A DNA stretch of 64,000 nt from assembly GCA_016793925.1 (NCBI GenBank), contig JAEULH010000084.1, forward strand, positions 1-64,000, read 5' to 3'. The notes under the pieces were generated by a model. That model had not been told where the DNA came from and made no database searches. It saw only the letters and a list, made by a program, of their open reading frames with translations. Positions 42,520 through 51,118 of this stretch are shown piece after piece (the first letter of the stretch is position 1; each line of letters starts with the position of its first letter). The DNA comes from Rhodospirillales bacterium. Lineage in GTDB: Bacteria; Pseudomonadota; Alphaproteobacteria; Rhodospirillales; Defluviicoccaceae. The position numbers were made by a program, and so were the translations under genes.

Positions 42520-43074
42520 TCAGTTGTCGCGGATCATGGCCGTGTAGGTCGCATCGGCGACCACGTTGCCATTGACCTCGGCCCGGCCGGAGAATTTCCA
42601 GACGTTGCCTCTCTTTCGCTCCTTTTCGACGTGAACAAGCAACGTGTCGCCGGGCACGACCGGCTTGCGGAAACGCGCCGATTCGACTGACATGAAATAG
42701 ACGAGGCTGCCTTCGCGTTCGGGGCCGAGGCTTGCGACGACGAGGACGGCCGCCGTCTGCGCCATGGCCTCGATGATCAGGACTCCCGGCATGATCGGAT
42801 CGCTTGGGAAGTGGCCCTGAAAGTACGGCTCGTTGATGGTGACGTTCTTGATCCCGGTCGCTCGGTCGTTCAGGACCAGGTCCTTCACCCGGTCGATCAT
42901 CAGGAACGGATAGCGATGCGGAATCATGCGTCGGATGCCGTGAATATCGATCACGTGTTCCGCGACGGCCACCGCGTCTAGGTCCATTGGCCACGCACCC
43001 TTTTTTGTTTCGTCCGGCGCCTCGTCGAGCGAACCGTCATCGGCCGGATCCGGAGAAAGATCCGTTGCGCTCAT
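42520..43074 (-). CDS. fabZ: 3-hydroxyacyl-[acyl-carrier-protein] dehydratase FabZ
   Basis: 184 residues. FabZ removes water from 3-hydroxyacyl-ACP in fatty acid elongation. The hot-dog fold is clear: IPHRYPFLMIDRV, then QGHFPSDPIMPGVLIIEAMAQ with the catalytic His88 and Glu102. The first 30 residues are acidic and absent from most members; an ATG at 42987 would give a start nearer the usual one, but the promoter position allows 43074. Normally fabZ lies between lpxD and lpxA behind skp; here neither is adjacent and the gene points towards skp. Confidence 0.94.
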   Translation of the reverse strand: MSATDLSPDPADDGSLDEAPDETKKGAWPMDLDAVAVAEHVIDIHGIRRMIPHRYPFLMIDRVKDLVLNDRATGIKNVTINEPYFQGHFPSDPIMPGVLIIEAMAQTAAVLVVASLGPEREGSLVYFMSVESARFRKPVVPGDTLLVHVEKERKRGNVWKFSGRAEVNGNVVADATYTAMIRDN

Positions 43075-43121
43075 CTCTTCTGCTCCGGCTATGCTGTCCC
43101 GACGCCCGCTTCTTCGTTCCG

Positions 43122-43150
43122 TTTATGACCCACTTCGCGTCCTTAATCAA
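43122..43150 (-). promoter_or_regulatory. Candidate promoter of fabZ
   Basis: On the minus strand TTGATT (43150-43145), 17 bases, then CATAAA (43127-43122). Transcription would start near 43115, about 40 bases before the ATG at 43074. A moderate match only. Confidence 0.4.
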
Positions 43151-43367
43151 ATATGCTTGCGCCGGCTCCGGGCCGTGGTTGGGCAACCCCGCGAGCGCGC
43201 GGCAGCGTCCGGAAAAGCTTTGTGCCGGCGCCGGCGCCCGTGTATCCGTCGCGCGCATGCGGCGGACTGGCGGCGTCACCGACGGCCTTCGTCGCTGGAG
43301 CCGGCGCTATCTTCGGCCACAAGAGACCGGGATAGGCCGGGAAACGGGAAAGTGGAAAGGAGACGCG

Positions 43368-44588
43368 ATGATCACCCGCAGGGACGCGCTCGTGCTTGCG
43401 CTCGCGCTGAATGTCGCCGCCCTCGGCTGGCCGGGCTTTGCCGCACGCGGGGAGGCGGCCGAACCGATTCGGATCGGCGAGCTCAACAGCTACACCACCT
43501 TCCCGGCCTTTACCGTGCCCTATCGGAACGGCTGGCAAATGGCGCTGGACGAGATCAACGCCGCGGGCGGGGTTCTCGGCCGACAGATCGAGGTCGTGTC
43601 CAAGGATGACGGCGGCAAGCCGGCTGACGCCGTAACCGTCGCCAATGAGCTTGTCTCGCGCGACGGCGCCGTGCTGCTGTTCGGCACCCTCCTGTCCAAT
43701 GTCGGGCTCGCGGTCGCCGATTTCGCGGCTCAGCGCAAGGTTCCGTTCATCGCGGCCGAGCCGCTGACCGACTCCATCGTCTGGGAGAAGGGGAACGCCT
43801 ACACCTTCCGCCTGCGTCCCGGCACCTACGTGCAGGCGGCCATGCTGGCCGAGGAAGCCGCCCGGCTGCCGGCCAAGCGGTGGGCGACCGTCGCGCCCAA
43901 CTACGAATACGGCAAGTCGGCGGTCGAGGCGTTCAAGACGCTGCTCTCGCGGGCGCGACCAGACGTCGAATGGGTCGGCGAACAGTGGCCGGCGCTGAAC
44001 AAGATCGACGCCGGCGCGACGGTCCAGGCGCTCGCTGCGCTTCAGCCTGACGCCATCTTCAATGTCACCTTCGGCACGGATCTGGCCAAGTTCGTGCGCG
44101 AGGGCGAAAACCGCGGCCTGTTCGAGAACCGCGTCGTCGCGAGCATGCTGTCCGGTGAGCCGGACTGGATCGACCCGCTGGGCGCCGAAGCGCCGGAAGG
44201 GTGGATCGTCACCGGCTATCCCTGGTACGCGATCGAGACGCCCGAGCACACGGCCTTCCGCCAGGCCTATATGCAGCGGTTCCAGGACTACCCGCGTCTC
44301 GGCTCGGTGGTCGGCTACACGACCATGAAGGCAGCCGCGCAGGCCATAGAGAAGGCCGGATCGACCGACGCCGAGGCGATCGTGCAGGCCCTGCGCGGGA
44401 TGTCGATGATGAGCCCGCTCGGACAGATCGAATTTCGCAGCGTCGACCAGCAGAGCACCATGGGCACCTTCGTCGGGACACTGACGGTGCAGGAGGAGAA
44501 GCCACGAATGGTCGATTGGCGCTTTGGCGACGGCGCCGCCTACCTGCCGGACGCAGCCGAGACCGCGAAGCTGCGGGCTTCGGAATGA
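43368..44588 (+). CDS. ABC transporter substrate-binding protein, branched-chain amino acid type
   Basis: 406 residues. The start ATG at 43368 has AAGGAG 7 bases before. A signal peptide with a TRRDALVLALAL start (two arginines, possibly Tat or Sec) ends near ARGEA-AEP. The body has the LivK-like pattern: IRIGELNSYTTFP, WQMALDEINAAGGVLGRQIE, KPADAVTVANELV, and VALLFG-type strands (AVLLFGTLLSNVG). LivK-like proteins bind amino acids, amides, urea or aromatic acids, so the ligand is open. The permease and two ATPases follow in order. Confidence 0.9.
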   Translation: MITRRDALVLALALNVAALGWPGFAARGEAAEPIRIGELNSYTTFPAFTVPYRNGWQMALDEINAAGGVLGRQIEVVSKDDGGKPADAVTVANELVSRDGAVLLFGTLLSNVGLAVADFAAQRKVPFIAAEPLTDSIVWEKGNAYTFRLRPGTYVQAAMLAEEAARLPAKRWATVAPNYEYGKSAVEAFKTLLSRARPDVEWVGEQWPALNKIDAGATVQALAALQPDAIFNVTFGTDLAKFVREGENRGLFENRVVASMLSGEPDWIDPLGAEAPEGWIVTGYPWYAIETPEHTAFRQAYMQRFQDYPRLGSVVGYTTMKAAAQAIEKAGSTDAEAIVQALRGMSMMSPLGQIEFRSVDQQSTMGTFVGTLTVQEEKPRMVDWRFGDGAAYLPDAAETAKLRASE

Positions 44589-44662
44589 GGGTGCGTGGGA
44601 GACCGGTCATCGGGAGACATCGTCGGTCGCCGGACTGATCGCGAGAGCGTGGGATCCAGGTC

Positions 44663-46504
44663 GTGAGCTTCGTCGTCGTCCAGGCCTTGACCGGACTTGC
44701 CGACGCGGCGTCGCTGTTTCTGGTCGCCGTCGGCCTGTCGCTGGTTTTCGGCGTCAGCCGCATCGTCAACTTCGCGCACGGCTCCTTCTACATGCTTGGC
44801 GCGTACGCCGCCTACAGCGCGTCGGCGGCGGTCGGCGGCGGCCTCCTCGGCTTCGTCGCCGGGGCCGCAACGGCCACAGCGGCGCTCGCCGGGCTTGGGC
44901 TGGTCGTCGAGGTGGGCCTGCTCCGCCGGCTCTACGCCGCCCCCGAACTGCTGCAGCTCGTCGCAACCTTTGCCGTCGTTCTGCTCGTCCAGGACCTGGC
45001 GCTCGCCGTCTGGGGACCGGAGGACCTGCTCCTGCCGCGTGTGCCGGCGCTGTCGGAGCCGATCATCGTGCTCGGCCACCGGTTGCCGCTTTACGATTTC
45101 GTCCTCATCGCCCTCGGGCCGCTCGTCCTGGCCGGGCTCTGGCTGCTGCTGAGCCGAACCCGATGGGGCATCCTGATCCGCGCCGCGACCGAGGATCGGG
45201 AGATGGTCGCGGCGCTGGGCATCGATCAGCGTTGGCTGTTCACGTCCGTGTTCTGCCTTGGCGCGGCCCTCGCCGGCCTCGGCGGCGCCATCCACCTGCC
45301 GCGCGAGCCGGCCAACCTGATGATGGATCTTGGCATCATTGCCGAAGCCTTCGTCGTCGTTGTCGTCGGCGGCATGGGCAGCATGGCCGGCGCCTACCTC
45401 GCCGCGGTGCTGATCGCCGAGTTGCGCGCCTTCGGCATCGTCCTCTTTCCGGAGATCACGCTGGTGCTGCTTTTCGCAGTCATGGCGGTCATTCTCGTCG
45501 TTCGCCCCTACGGTCTCCTCGGCCGGCCCGATGTCGCCGGACCGCAGCCGTCGTCGTTCGACCCGCACCCGGCGTCGGCCGCAAGGCAAGGGCTGCGCCT
45601 CGCCATCGTTGCCGGGCTGGTCGGCCTCGTCGCAGTGCCGCTCTTCGCCGGCGGCTTCACGCTCCAGGTCATGAGCGAGATCTTCATCTTCGCGCTCTTC
45701 GCCGCCAGCCTGCAGTTCATCCTTGGGATTGGCGGGATGATCTCGTTCGGTCATGCCGCCTATTTCGGCCTCGGCGCCTACGGCGCTGCGCTCGCCGTGC
45801 ACCATCTGAATGCGTCCATGCCGCTGGCGTTGATCGCCGCACCGCTCGTCGGCGGCCTCGGCGCCCTCGTGTACGGCTGGTTCTGCGTCCGCCTGTCCGG
45901 CGTCTACATGGCCATGCTGACCCTGGCTTTCGCCCAGATCACCTGGTCGGTGGCCTTCCAGTGGTACGATTTCACCGGCGGCGACAACGGTATCCTCGGC
46001 GTTTGGCCGGCGCCGTGGGCGGCGTCGCCGAGCGCATTCTACTACCTCTCGCTGGCGGTCGTGACGATCGCCATCTGGCTGTTGCGCCGGATCAGCGCGG
46101 CGCCCTTCGGCTTTGCGCTCCGCGCCGGCCGCGACGCCGGCGATCGCGCCGAGGCGCTCGGCGTCGACGTCCGTCGCCAACGCTGGCTTGCCTTCAGCGT
46201 GGCCGGAGCCGCGGCGGCCACCGGCGGCGGCCTCTACGCCTTCCTCAAGGGCAGCGTCTTCCCCGACGTCCTCGCCATCCCGATGTCGGTGGACGGGCTG
46301 GTCATGGTCCTTCTCGGCGGGATCGACCGGGCGCTTGGCCCTCTGGTCGGCGCCGCCACCTTCACCGGGCTCAAGATCACGATTTCCAGCGCCACCGATC
46401 TCTGGCGGTCGCTCCTGGGCGGCATCATCATCGCCGTCGTTCTGATCTTTCCGCGCGGCATCCTCGGCACCGTCGGCGGCCAGCGGCGGGGCGGGGCGAA
46501 GTGA
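44663..46504 (+). CDS. Fused LivH-LivM permease of branched-chain amino acid type ABC transporter
   Basis: 613 residues. Residues 1-290 are LivH-like (SLVFGVSRIVNFAHGSFYMLGAY, GGAIHLPREP, GGMGSMAGAYLAAVLIAE) and residues 310-613 LivM-like (FILGIGGMISFGHAAYFGLGAY, GVYMAMLTLAFAQ, the EAA-type loop GDRAEALGVDVRRQRWLAF). The join is a polar linker of about 20 residues (FDPHPASAARQGLR). The start is a GTG at 44663. The fusion removes the need for two separate permease genes. The stop overlaps the GTG start of the livG-like gene. Confidence 0.9.
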   Translation: MSFVVVQALTGLADAASLFLVAVGLSLVFGVSRIVNFAHGSFYMLGAYAAYSASAAVGGGLLGFVAGAATATAALAGLGLVVEVGLLRRLYAAPELLQLVATFAVVLLVQDLALAVWGPEDLLLPRVPALSEPIIVLGHRLPLYDFVLIALGPLVLAGLWLLLSRTRWGILIRAATEDREMVAALGIDQRWLFTSVFCLGAALAGLGGAIHLPREPANLMMDLGIIAEAFVVVVVGGMGSMAGAYLAAVLIAELRAFGIVLFPEITLVLLFAVMAVILVVRPYGLLGRPDVAGPQPSSFDPHPASAARQGLRLAIVAGLVGLVAVPLFAGGFTLQVMSEIFIFALFAASLQFILGIGGMISFGHAAYFGLGAYGAALAVHHLNASMPLALIAAPLVGGLGALVYGWFCVRLSGVYMAMLTLAFAQITWSVAFQWYDFTGGDNGILGVWPAPWAASPSAFYYLSLAVVTIAIWLLRRISAAPFGFALRAGRDAGDRAEALGVDVRRQRWLAFSVAGAAAATGGGLYAFLKGSVFPDVLAIPMSVDGLVMVLLGGIDRALGPLVGAATFTGLKITISSATDLWRSLLGGIIIAVVLIFPRGILGTVGGQRRGGAK

Positions 46505-47253
46505 GCCTTCTTGTCGTCGAAGGTCTGCGCAAGGCGTTCGGCGGCGTTCGCGCCGTCGACGGCATCAGCTTTCGGGTCGAGGCCGGCGAGTCCGTTGCGA
46601 TCATCGGCTCCAACGGCGCCGGCAAGACGACCTGCTTCAACATGCTGTGCGGGCAGCTCAAGCCGGACGCGGGCCGGATCATGCTCGCCGGCCGCGACAT
46701 TGCCGGGCTTTCGCCACACCGCATCTGGCGCCGGGGGCTGAGCCGCACCTTCCAGGTCGCGGCCACCTTCCGCTCGATGCGGGTGCGCGAGAATGTCCAA
46801 CTGGCGTTGCTCTCGCACCGGCGCCGGACCCACGGGCTGTGGCGGCCGGTCGTCGGCCTGCCCGCGGCCGAGGCCGATGCACTGCTCGCCCAGGTCGGAT
46901 TGGCGGCGCGCGCCGAGCAGCCGGTCGCGGCGCTGCCCTACGCCGATCGCAAGCGCCTCGAGGTGGCGATGGCCCTTGCCAATGCGCCGCGCCTGCTCCT
47001 TCTCGACGAACCGACCGCCGGGGTTGCGGCAGGCGAGCGTCGCGCGCTGATGGACCTGATCTCGGATCTTGTCCGCACCCGCAACATCGGCGTCCTCTTC
47101 ACCGAGCACGACATGGACGTGGTTTTCGGCCACGGCGAACGGGTCATCGTCCTCCACGAGGGGCGGCTCGTCGCCGAGGGCCCGCCGGAGGCGATCCGCG
47201 CCGACCCGATCGTGCGCGAGATCTACCTCGGCACGGGCGAGCAGACATGCTAA
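46501..47253 (+). CDS. ABC transporter ATP-binding protein, LivG type
   Basis: 250 residues. Walker A is IIGSNGAGKTT (residues 34-44), Walker B LLLLDEPTAG, and the signature is the LivG variant LPYADRKRLEVAMAL instead of LSGGQ. Further marks are RTFQVAATF after the Q-loop and FTEHDMDVVF, the switch His region, and the C-terminal EIYLG that LivG ends with. It powers import through the fused permease. The start is a GTG in a GTGA overlap. Confidence 0.93.
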   Translation: MSLLVVEGLRKAFGGVRAVDGISFRVEAGESVAIIGSNGAGKTTCFNMLCGQLKPDAGRIMLAGRDIAGLSPHRIWRRGLSRTFQVAATFRSMRVRENVQLALLSHRRRTHGLWRPVVGLPAAEADALLAQVGLAARAEQPVAALPYADRKRLEVAMALANAPRLLLLDEPTAGVAAGERRALMDLISDLVRTRNIGVLFTEHDMDVVFGHGERVIVLHEGRLVAEGPPEAIRADPIVREIYLGTGEQTC

Positions 47254-47948
47254 GCGTCCATGGCCTGGAAACCTGTTACGGGTCCGCCCAGGCGCTGTTC
47301 GGCGTCGATCTCGAGGTCGCCGATGGCGAGGTCATGGCGCTCCTGGGCCGGAACGGGGCCGGCAAGTCGACCCTGCTGAAGAGCATCATCGGCCTGGTCC
47401 ATCCCGCCGCGGGCTCCATCGTCTTCGCCGGAGAAGAGATCGCGGGCGACCCGACCCATCGCATCAGCCGCCACGGCATCGGCTACGTCCCGGAGGAACG
47501 GCGGATCTTCACCGGCCTTAGCGTCGCGGAGAACCTGGCCGTCGGCCGTCGGCCGCCCGGCGGCAGCGGCGCCGGTTGGACGGCTGAGCGGATCTACGAG
47601 CTGTTCCCGCCGTTGTCGGCGATGCGCCGGCGCCGTGGCGGAGCGATGAGCGGGGGCGAGCAGCAGATGCTGGCGATCGCGCGGACCTTGATGGGCAACC
47701 CGCGGATGATCCTCCTCGACGAGCCCTCGCAGGGGCTGGCGCCGCGCGTTGTGACCGCTCTGGCGAACGCGCTGGAGGGGCTCAAGAGGCAGGGCATGAC
47801 GGTCCTGCTCAGCGAGCAGAACGTGCGCTTCGCCGAACGGCTTGCCGATCGCGCGACGGTGCTGGAGACCGGGCAGGTGCGATGGGTCGGGACCATGGCC
47901 GCCTTTGCCGCCGATATCGAGGCTCAGCACGATCTGCTCCACGTCTGA
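47247..47948 (+). CDS. ABC transporter ATP-binding protein, LivF type
   Basis: 233 residues. Walker A is LLGRNGAGKSTLL (from residue 32), the signature is AMSGGEQQMLAIARTL, Walker B MILLDEPSQGLAP, and the switch region is LLSEQNVRFAE, all typical of LivF. GIGYVPEERRIFTGLSVAENL is the family's Q-loop stretch. It overlaps the livG-like gene by 7 bases and completes the importer: one binding protein, one fused permease, two ATPases. Confidence 0.93.
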   Translation: MLSVHGLETCYGSAQALFGVDLEVADGEVMALLGRNGAGKSTLLKSIIGLVHPAAGSIVFAGEEIAGDPTHRISRHGIGYVPEERRIFTGLSVAENLAVGRRPPGGSGAGWTAERIYELFPPLSAMRRRRGGAMSGGEQQMLAIARTLMGNPRMILLDEPSQGLAPRVVTALANALEGLKRQGMTVLLSEQNVRFAERLADRATVLETGQVRWVGTMAAFAADIEAQHDLLHV

Positions 47949-48045
47949 GCCGTCGCCTCCAGCGTCTGTCCGCAGCGCGGGCCCTGAGGCTGACGACGCG
48001 GTCGAAAATCGGCTACAAGAAAACGGGCAGTGAAGGGATTACGTC

Positions 48046-49395
48046 ATGAAGGCGCTCGCCCGACCGACTCGTCGTCATCGCCGGATGCGGCCGCCGCCGC
48101 CGCCGCGTCGCAGAGCGCTCGCGCTCGCCCTTGTCGGCGGCCTGGCGTCGCTGGGCGGCTCGGCCTGCAGCGACAGGCGAGCGGAGCCCACTCCCGCCCA
48201 GTCGCCGACCTCGTCCTCGACGCTATCTGCGACACCGGCCGTAAACCAGGCTCCGGCGCCTTTCGGTCTCCGCTTCGGGATGAAACCGAGCGAAGTTCCG
48301 TTCGCCGTCATCGTTGCGCCGGATCCGCTCGTCGGTTCGGTTCCGCAGACTCCCCCTGCGCCAACCGCACCGCCGTCGCCCGTTCGGCCTGCGAAACCCG
48401 CGGTTGGCGTCGCGCCGAAGACATCGGGCCGACCGGTCAGCCTGTTCGGGTCGGGCCAGGCTCCCGTCCCGAGCCGCGCCGTGCGTTCCGTGCCGGCGGG
48501 CGAGGGCGCCGCCGGGTCGGGCGGGACGGGGAGGGCGTCGCGTCCTCCCGCAACCACATCCTCGCCGCTGGTTGCGCCGGTTCCCACCGAAGTCCTCGCG
48601 GACTGGTCTCGGAACTACATCGACGCCTGCAAAACCGCCTTCGACCGCACATCGGACCTGGGAGCGTCGGCGCCGGAGTGGCTGGGGTGGCGTGCGGCGC
48701 ACCTGAACGCCGGGGAGGGGAAAGACTTCGCCGATGTCCTTATCGAACGGGCCGAGGCCGAGACATACCTCGCCTCGACGCAGACGCGAACCGTGCTCGA
48801 TGCCGAGCGGAGCGCCGGCCTCTACCGCCTCGACGCCGCCGGCGGCCGGCGCGCGGTGTGCCTGCTGTTCACGACCGAGGGGCTGGCCCAGGTCTTTATT
48901 GCCGGCGACGCCCTCAGCGGCATCCGCGACGGGATCATCGACCAGCTAAAGGACCACACCGAACTCGCCTCGTTCACCCTGATCCACGAGGCCGAGCGGT
49001 TCTCCCTGTCGCTGTCGCGACCAGCCTGCGGCATTTACTGTCGCCTCTTTGGCGAGCGCATCCTGGTGGAGCGCCAGATCTGGCTCGATCGGACGGCACG
49101 GGTTCTGGTGGCGACAAAGCGCTCGGTCGTAACCTCGGGATTGAGCGGGCTGTTCGCCGGCATGGGCGCGGAGCGGGAGATGCCGGACCGGCTGCCTGAC
49201 AGCTTTGTCGCGTCCACCGATCTGACCCGGCGTGCCCATGTCCTTCGCCGGATGCTCGAGCCCAGCCACGTCGGCGTCGTACCGCCGCGCTCCGGGGCTG
49301 TACGAAACCCGCTAACGCCACCGGCCGGCGCCGGTGACGCCCCGGGGTCTTCCGAGATGACACGGCAGGCGGTCATCCGAAGCTTCGTTCCGTAG
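48046..49395 (+). CDS. Hypothetical proline-rich exported protein, possible lipoprotein
   Basis: 449 residues, not recognised. The N-terminus is very basic, then hydrophobic (ALALALVGGLASLGGSAC), with a weak lipobox ending at Cys41, so it may be a lipoprotein. Residues 50-190 are a Pro/Ala/Ser-rich linker. The folded part starts near residue 185 (LADWSRNYIDACKTAFDR) and includes GRRAVCLLFTTEGLAQVFIAGD and ACGIYCRLFGERILVERQIWL. The ribosome-binding site AAGGGA is 7 bases before the ATG. It follows the ABC transporter after about 100 bases and is convergent with the OmpA-like gene. Confidence 0.7.
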   Translation: MKALARPTRRHRRMRPPPPPRRRALALALVGGLASLGGSACSDRRAEPTPAQSPTSSSTLSATPAVNQAPAPFGLRFGMKPSEVPFAVIVAPDPLVGSVPQTPPAPTAPPSPVRPAKPAVGVAPKTSGRPVSLFGSGQAPVPSRAVRSVPAGEGAAGSGGTGRASRPPATTSSPLVAPVPTEVLADWSRNYIDACKTAFDRTSDLGASAPEWLGWRAAHLNAGEGKDFADVLIERAEAETYLASTQTRTVLDAERSAGLYRLDAAGGRRAVCLLFTTEGLAQVFIAGDALSGIRDGIIDQLKDHTELASFTLIHEAERFSLSLSRPACGIYCRLFGERILVERQIWLDRTARVLVATKRSVVTSGLSGLFAGMGAEREMPDRLPDSFVASTDLTRRAHVLRRMLEPSHVGVVPPRSGAVRNPLTPPAGAGDAPGSSEMTRQAVIRSFVP

Positions 49396-49416
49396 GAACT
49401 TCCACGCGGCCCGGCT

Positions 49417-49443
49417 GGGAGGCGTCGCTCGCTGACGCCCCCC
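49417..49443. terminator. Bidirectional hairpin between convergent genes
   Basis: GGGAGGCGTC and GACGCCCCCC pair across a 7-base loop with one A-C mismatch. It lies between the stops of the two convergent genes at 49395 and 49474 and could end both transcripts, although no T-run follows on either side. Confidence 0.4.
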
Positions 49444-49473
49444 AATCGGATGCGGATGGCTCTCGCCCTTCGT

Positions 49474-50313
49474 TCAGCTCGCCGGCTGCTGCAGGTCGAT
49501 GCGGACCCTGCGGTTCTGCGGCTCGCGCTGGTTGTTCCCGGTCGGAACGATCAGTTCCTCCTCGCCCCGGCCTTTCGTGGTGATGATCGCTGCCGGAACG
49601 CCCTGCTTGATCAGCTCCTCGCGGACCGCCTCGGCCCGCCGCTCGGACAGGCGCTGGTTGGCCTTCGCGCTGCCGGAGGTATCGGCAAAGCCGGTGACGA
49701 CAACCGACCGGGTTCCGCTGGAGCGGATGTTCGCGGCCGCGTCGGCGACGATACCAAGCGCTTCCGGCGGGATCACCGACCGGCCCCAGTCGAAGAAGAG
49801 AAGATAGCTGCTCGGCGCGGGGGCTGCGGGCGCCATCGCGGCATCGATTTCGTCCATCGAATTCAAAAAGCCGCTGCGACACGTCGTGATGTCCGCGGGA
49901 ATCGTGTTGGCCGCCTGCTTCTGCATCCAGCAATCGAGCATGACCTGAGCGTTTGCCGCGGCCGCGGGCGTCTTGGTGCGTGCACCCGCATCCAGCGCCT
50001 CGACCAGTCGCGCCCGCGCGGCGGTCAGCTCGGCCACGGTGTCGCCCGGCAGGTCATAATCGACGATCGAATCGGGCGCCGGCGTGTCTCCCCGCGCCGC
50101 CGCCATCGACTTTTCGGCCCACCGGTCCGACGAGGTGTAATCGCCGCCCGAATACGCCAGCTTCGAGCGCTCCAGGTAACCCTTGGCCAATGCCGTGTCG
50201 AAGGCCGTGCCGCTTGGGGTCATCTTCCGGGCGTCGGCCAGCCGTGTGCCCGCGCACCCGACGAGCATGATCAACGACAGGCCGATGGCGGCCATTCTTC
50301 CAACGCGATCCAT
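49474..50313 (-). CDS. OmpA-family lipoprotein
   Basis: 279 residues. A lipoprotein signal ends at IMLVGCAG (Cys20). The middle (residues 40-165) is helical and unknown, with two cysteines (LDCWMQKQ and TTCRSGF) that could form a disulfide. The C-terminal 110 residues are an OmpA-like peptidoglycan-binding domain: FFDWGRSVIPPEA, VVVTGFADTSGSAKANQRLSE (split by the usual loop), RAEAVREELIKQGV and NRRVRIDL. It likely ties the outer membrane to the cell wall. The start ATG at 50313 has GAGGAGGATGC upstream. Confidence 0.9.
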   Translation of the reverse strand: MDRVGRMAAIGLSLIMLVGCAGTRLADARKMTPSGTAFDTALAKGYLERSKLAYSGGDYTSSDRWAEKSMAAARGDTPAPDSIVDYDLPGDTVAELTAARARLVEALDAGARTKTPAAAANAQVMLDCWMQKQAANTIPADITTCRSGFLNSMDEIDAAMAPAAPAPSSYLLFFDWGRSVIPPEALGIVADAAANIRSSGTRSVVVTGFADTSGSAKANQRLSERRAEAVREELIKQGVPAAIITTKGRGEEELIVPTGNNQREPQNRRVRIDLQQPAS

Positions 50314-50599
50314 TGCATCCTCCTCAGCTCATCCGGCCGACGCCTTTTGTGTCCCTCGCGCGTCGCGCGGCGGTAACCAGAGCATGATCCGCCACGGCAT
50401 GACACACGCATCTTGGACCGGATCGGCTGGCCTTGACCAGTTCCCGAACGCGAGATGGGCGCAATTTTCTCTTGTGGATGGATCGAGCGCCGGCATCTCC
50501 CGCATTCCGCGCGAATACGGCGCGGATAACGGAACGGACCGGTGCAGGGGTCGGGGGCGGCGCCCTCCGCCTGGATCGAAAGACGCCGCCGCGCGCTGA

Positions 50600-51118
50600 C
50601 TACTTGGTCATCTCTTCGACTTTATCGCCGGCCGCACGACCGGCATCCTTCACCGCCTCATAGGCGTCCTTGCCGGCATCCATGACGGCATCGCCCGCCT
50701 TGTCCGCGGCATCGCCGGCCTCGTCCGCAGCGTCGCCCGCCTGATCGGCCGCATCGTCGGCGGCATCGCCGGTATCTTCGGTTGCGTCGTCGATGGCGTC
50801 GCCGGTCGCATCGGCGGCGTCGTCGACGCTGTCTGCAGCCTGGTCGGCCGCGTCGTCGACGCTGTCTGCAGCCTGATCGGCCGCGTCGTCGGCCGCATCG
50901 GCGGCTTTTTCCCCGGCCTGCCCGGCGTTTTCAGCGGCCTGATCGGCCGCCTTCTTGCTCTCGTCAACGGCCGTGCTGCTCGAGCTTTGTGGTGTCGCGG
51001 CGGTCGTCCCCGTCGTTGTCGACGAGCCGGATTTCGGTGCCTCGTCGCAGGCCGCCAGAGCCGCTGCAACCACAAATCCCGCAGCGAGCACTGGCAACCG
51101 TGAAACCAACTTCTTCAT
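50600..51118 (-). CDS. Acidic, alanine-rich lipoprotein with 11-residue repeats (LEA-like)
   Basis: 172 residues. The signal ends at VVAAALAAC (Cys24), a good lipobox. Then follows a Ser/Thr linker and about 110 residues made almost only of Ala, Asp, Glu, Gly and Gln. An 11-residue unit (DQAADSVDDAA) is repeated exactly twice, encoded by a 33-base tandem repeat at about 50821-50886, and related units continue on both sides. This hendecad pattern is like LEA group 3 proteins and right-handed coiled coils. AGGAG is 6 bases before the ATG at 51118. It stands behind an AT-rich upstream region and 287 bases before the OmpA-like gene. Confidence 0.75.
   Translation of the reverse strand: MKKLVSRLPVLAAGFVVAAALAACDEAPKSGSSTTTGTTAATPQSSSSTAVDESKKAADQAAENAGQAGEKAADAADDAADQAADSVDDAADQAADSVDDAADATGDAIDDATEDTGDAADDAADQAGDAADEAGDAADKAGDAVMDAGKDAYEAVKDAGRAAGDKVEEMTK
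50821..50886. repeat. Two-copy 33-base tandem repeat inside the lipoprotein gene
   Basis: The unit beginning cgtcgacgctgtctgcagcc recurs after 33 bases with one visible change (ctggtcgg to ctgatcgg). It encodes the 11-residue protein repeat and may vary in copy number by slippage. Confidence 0.7.

Noticed and set aside
50821-50886. CRISPR-like spacing from the 33-base repeat
   Set aside because: The repeats are adjacent without spacers and encode an 11-residue protein repeat in a lipoprotein gene.
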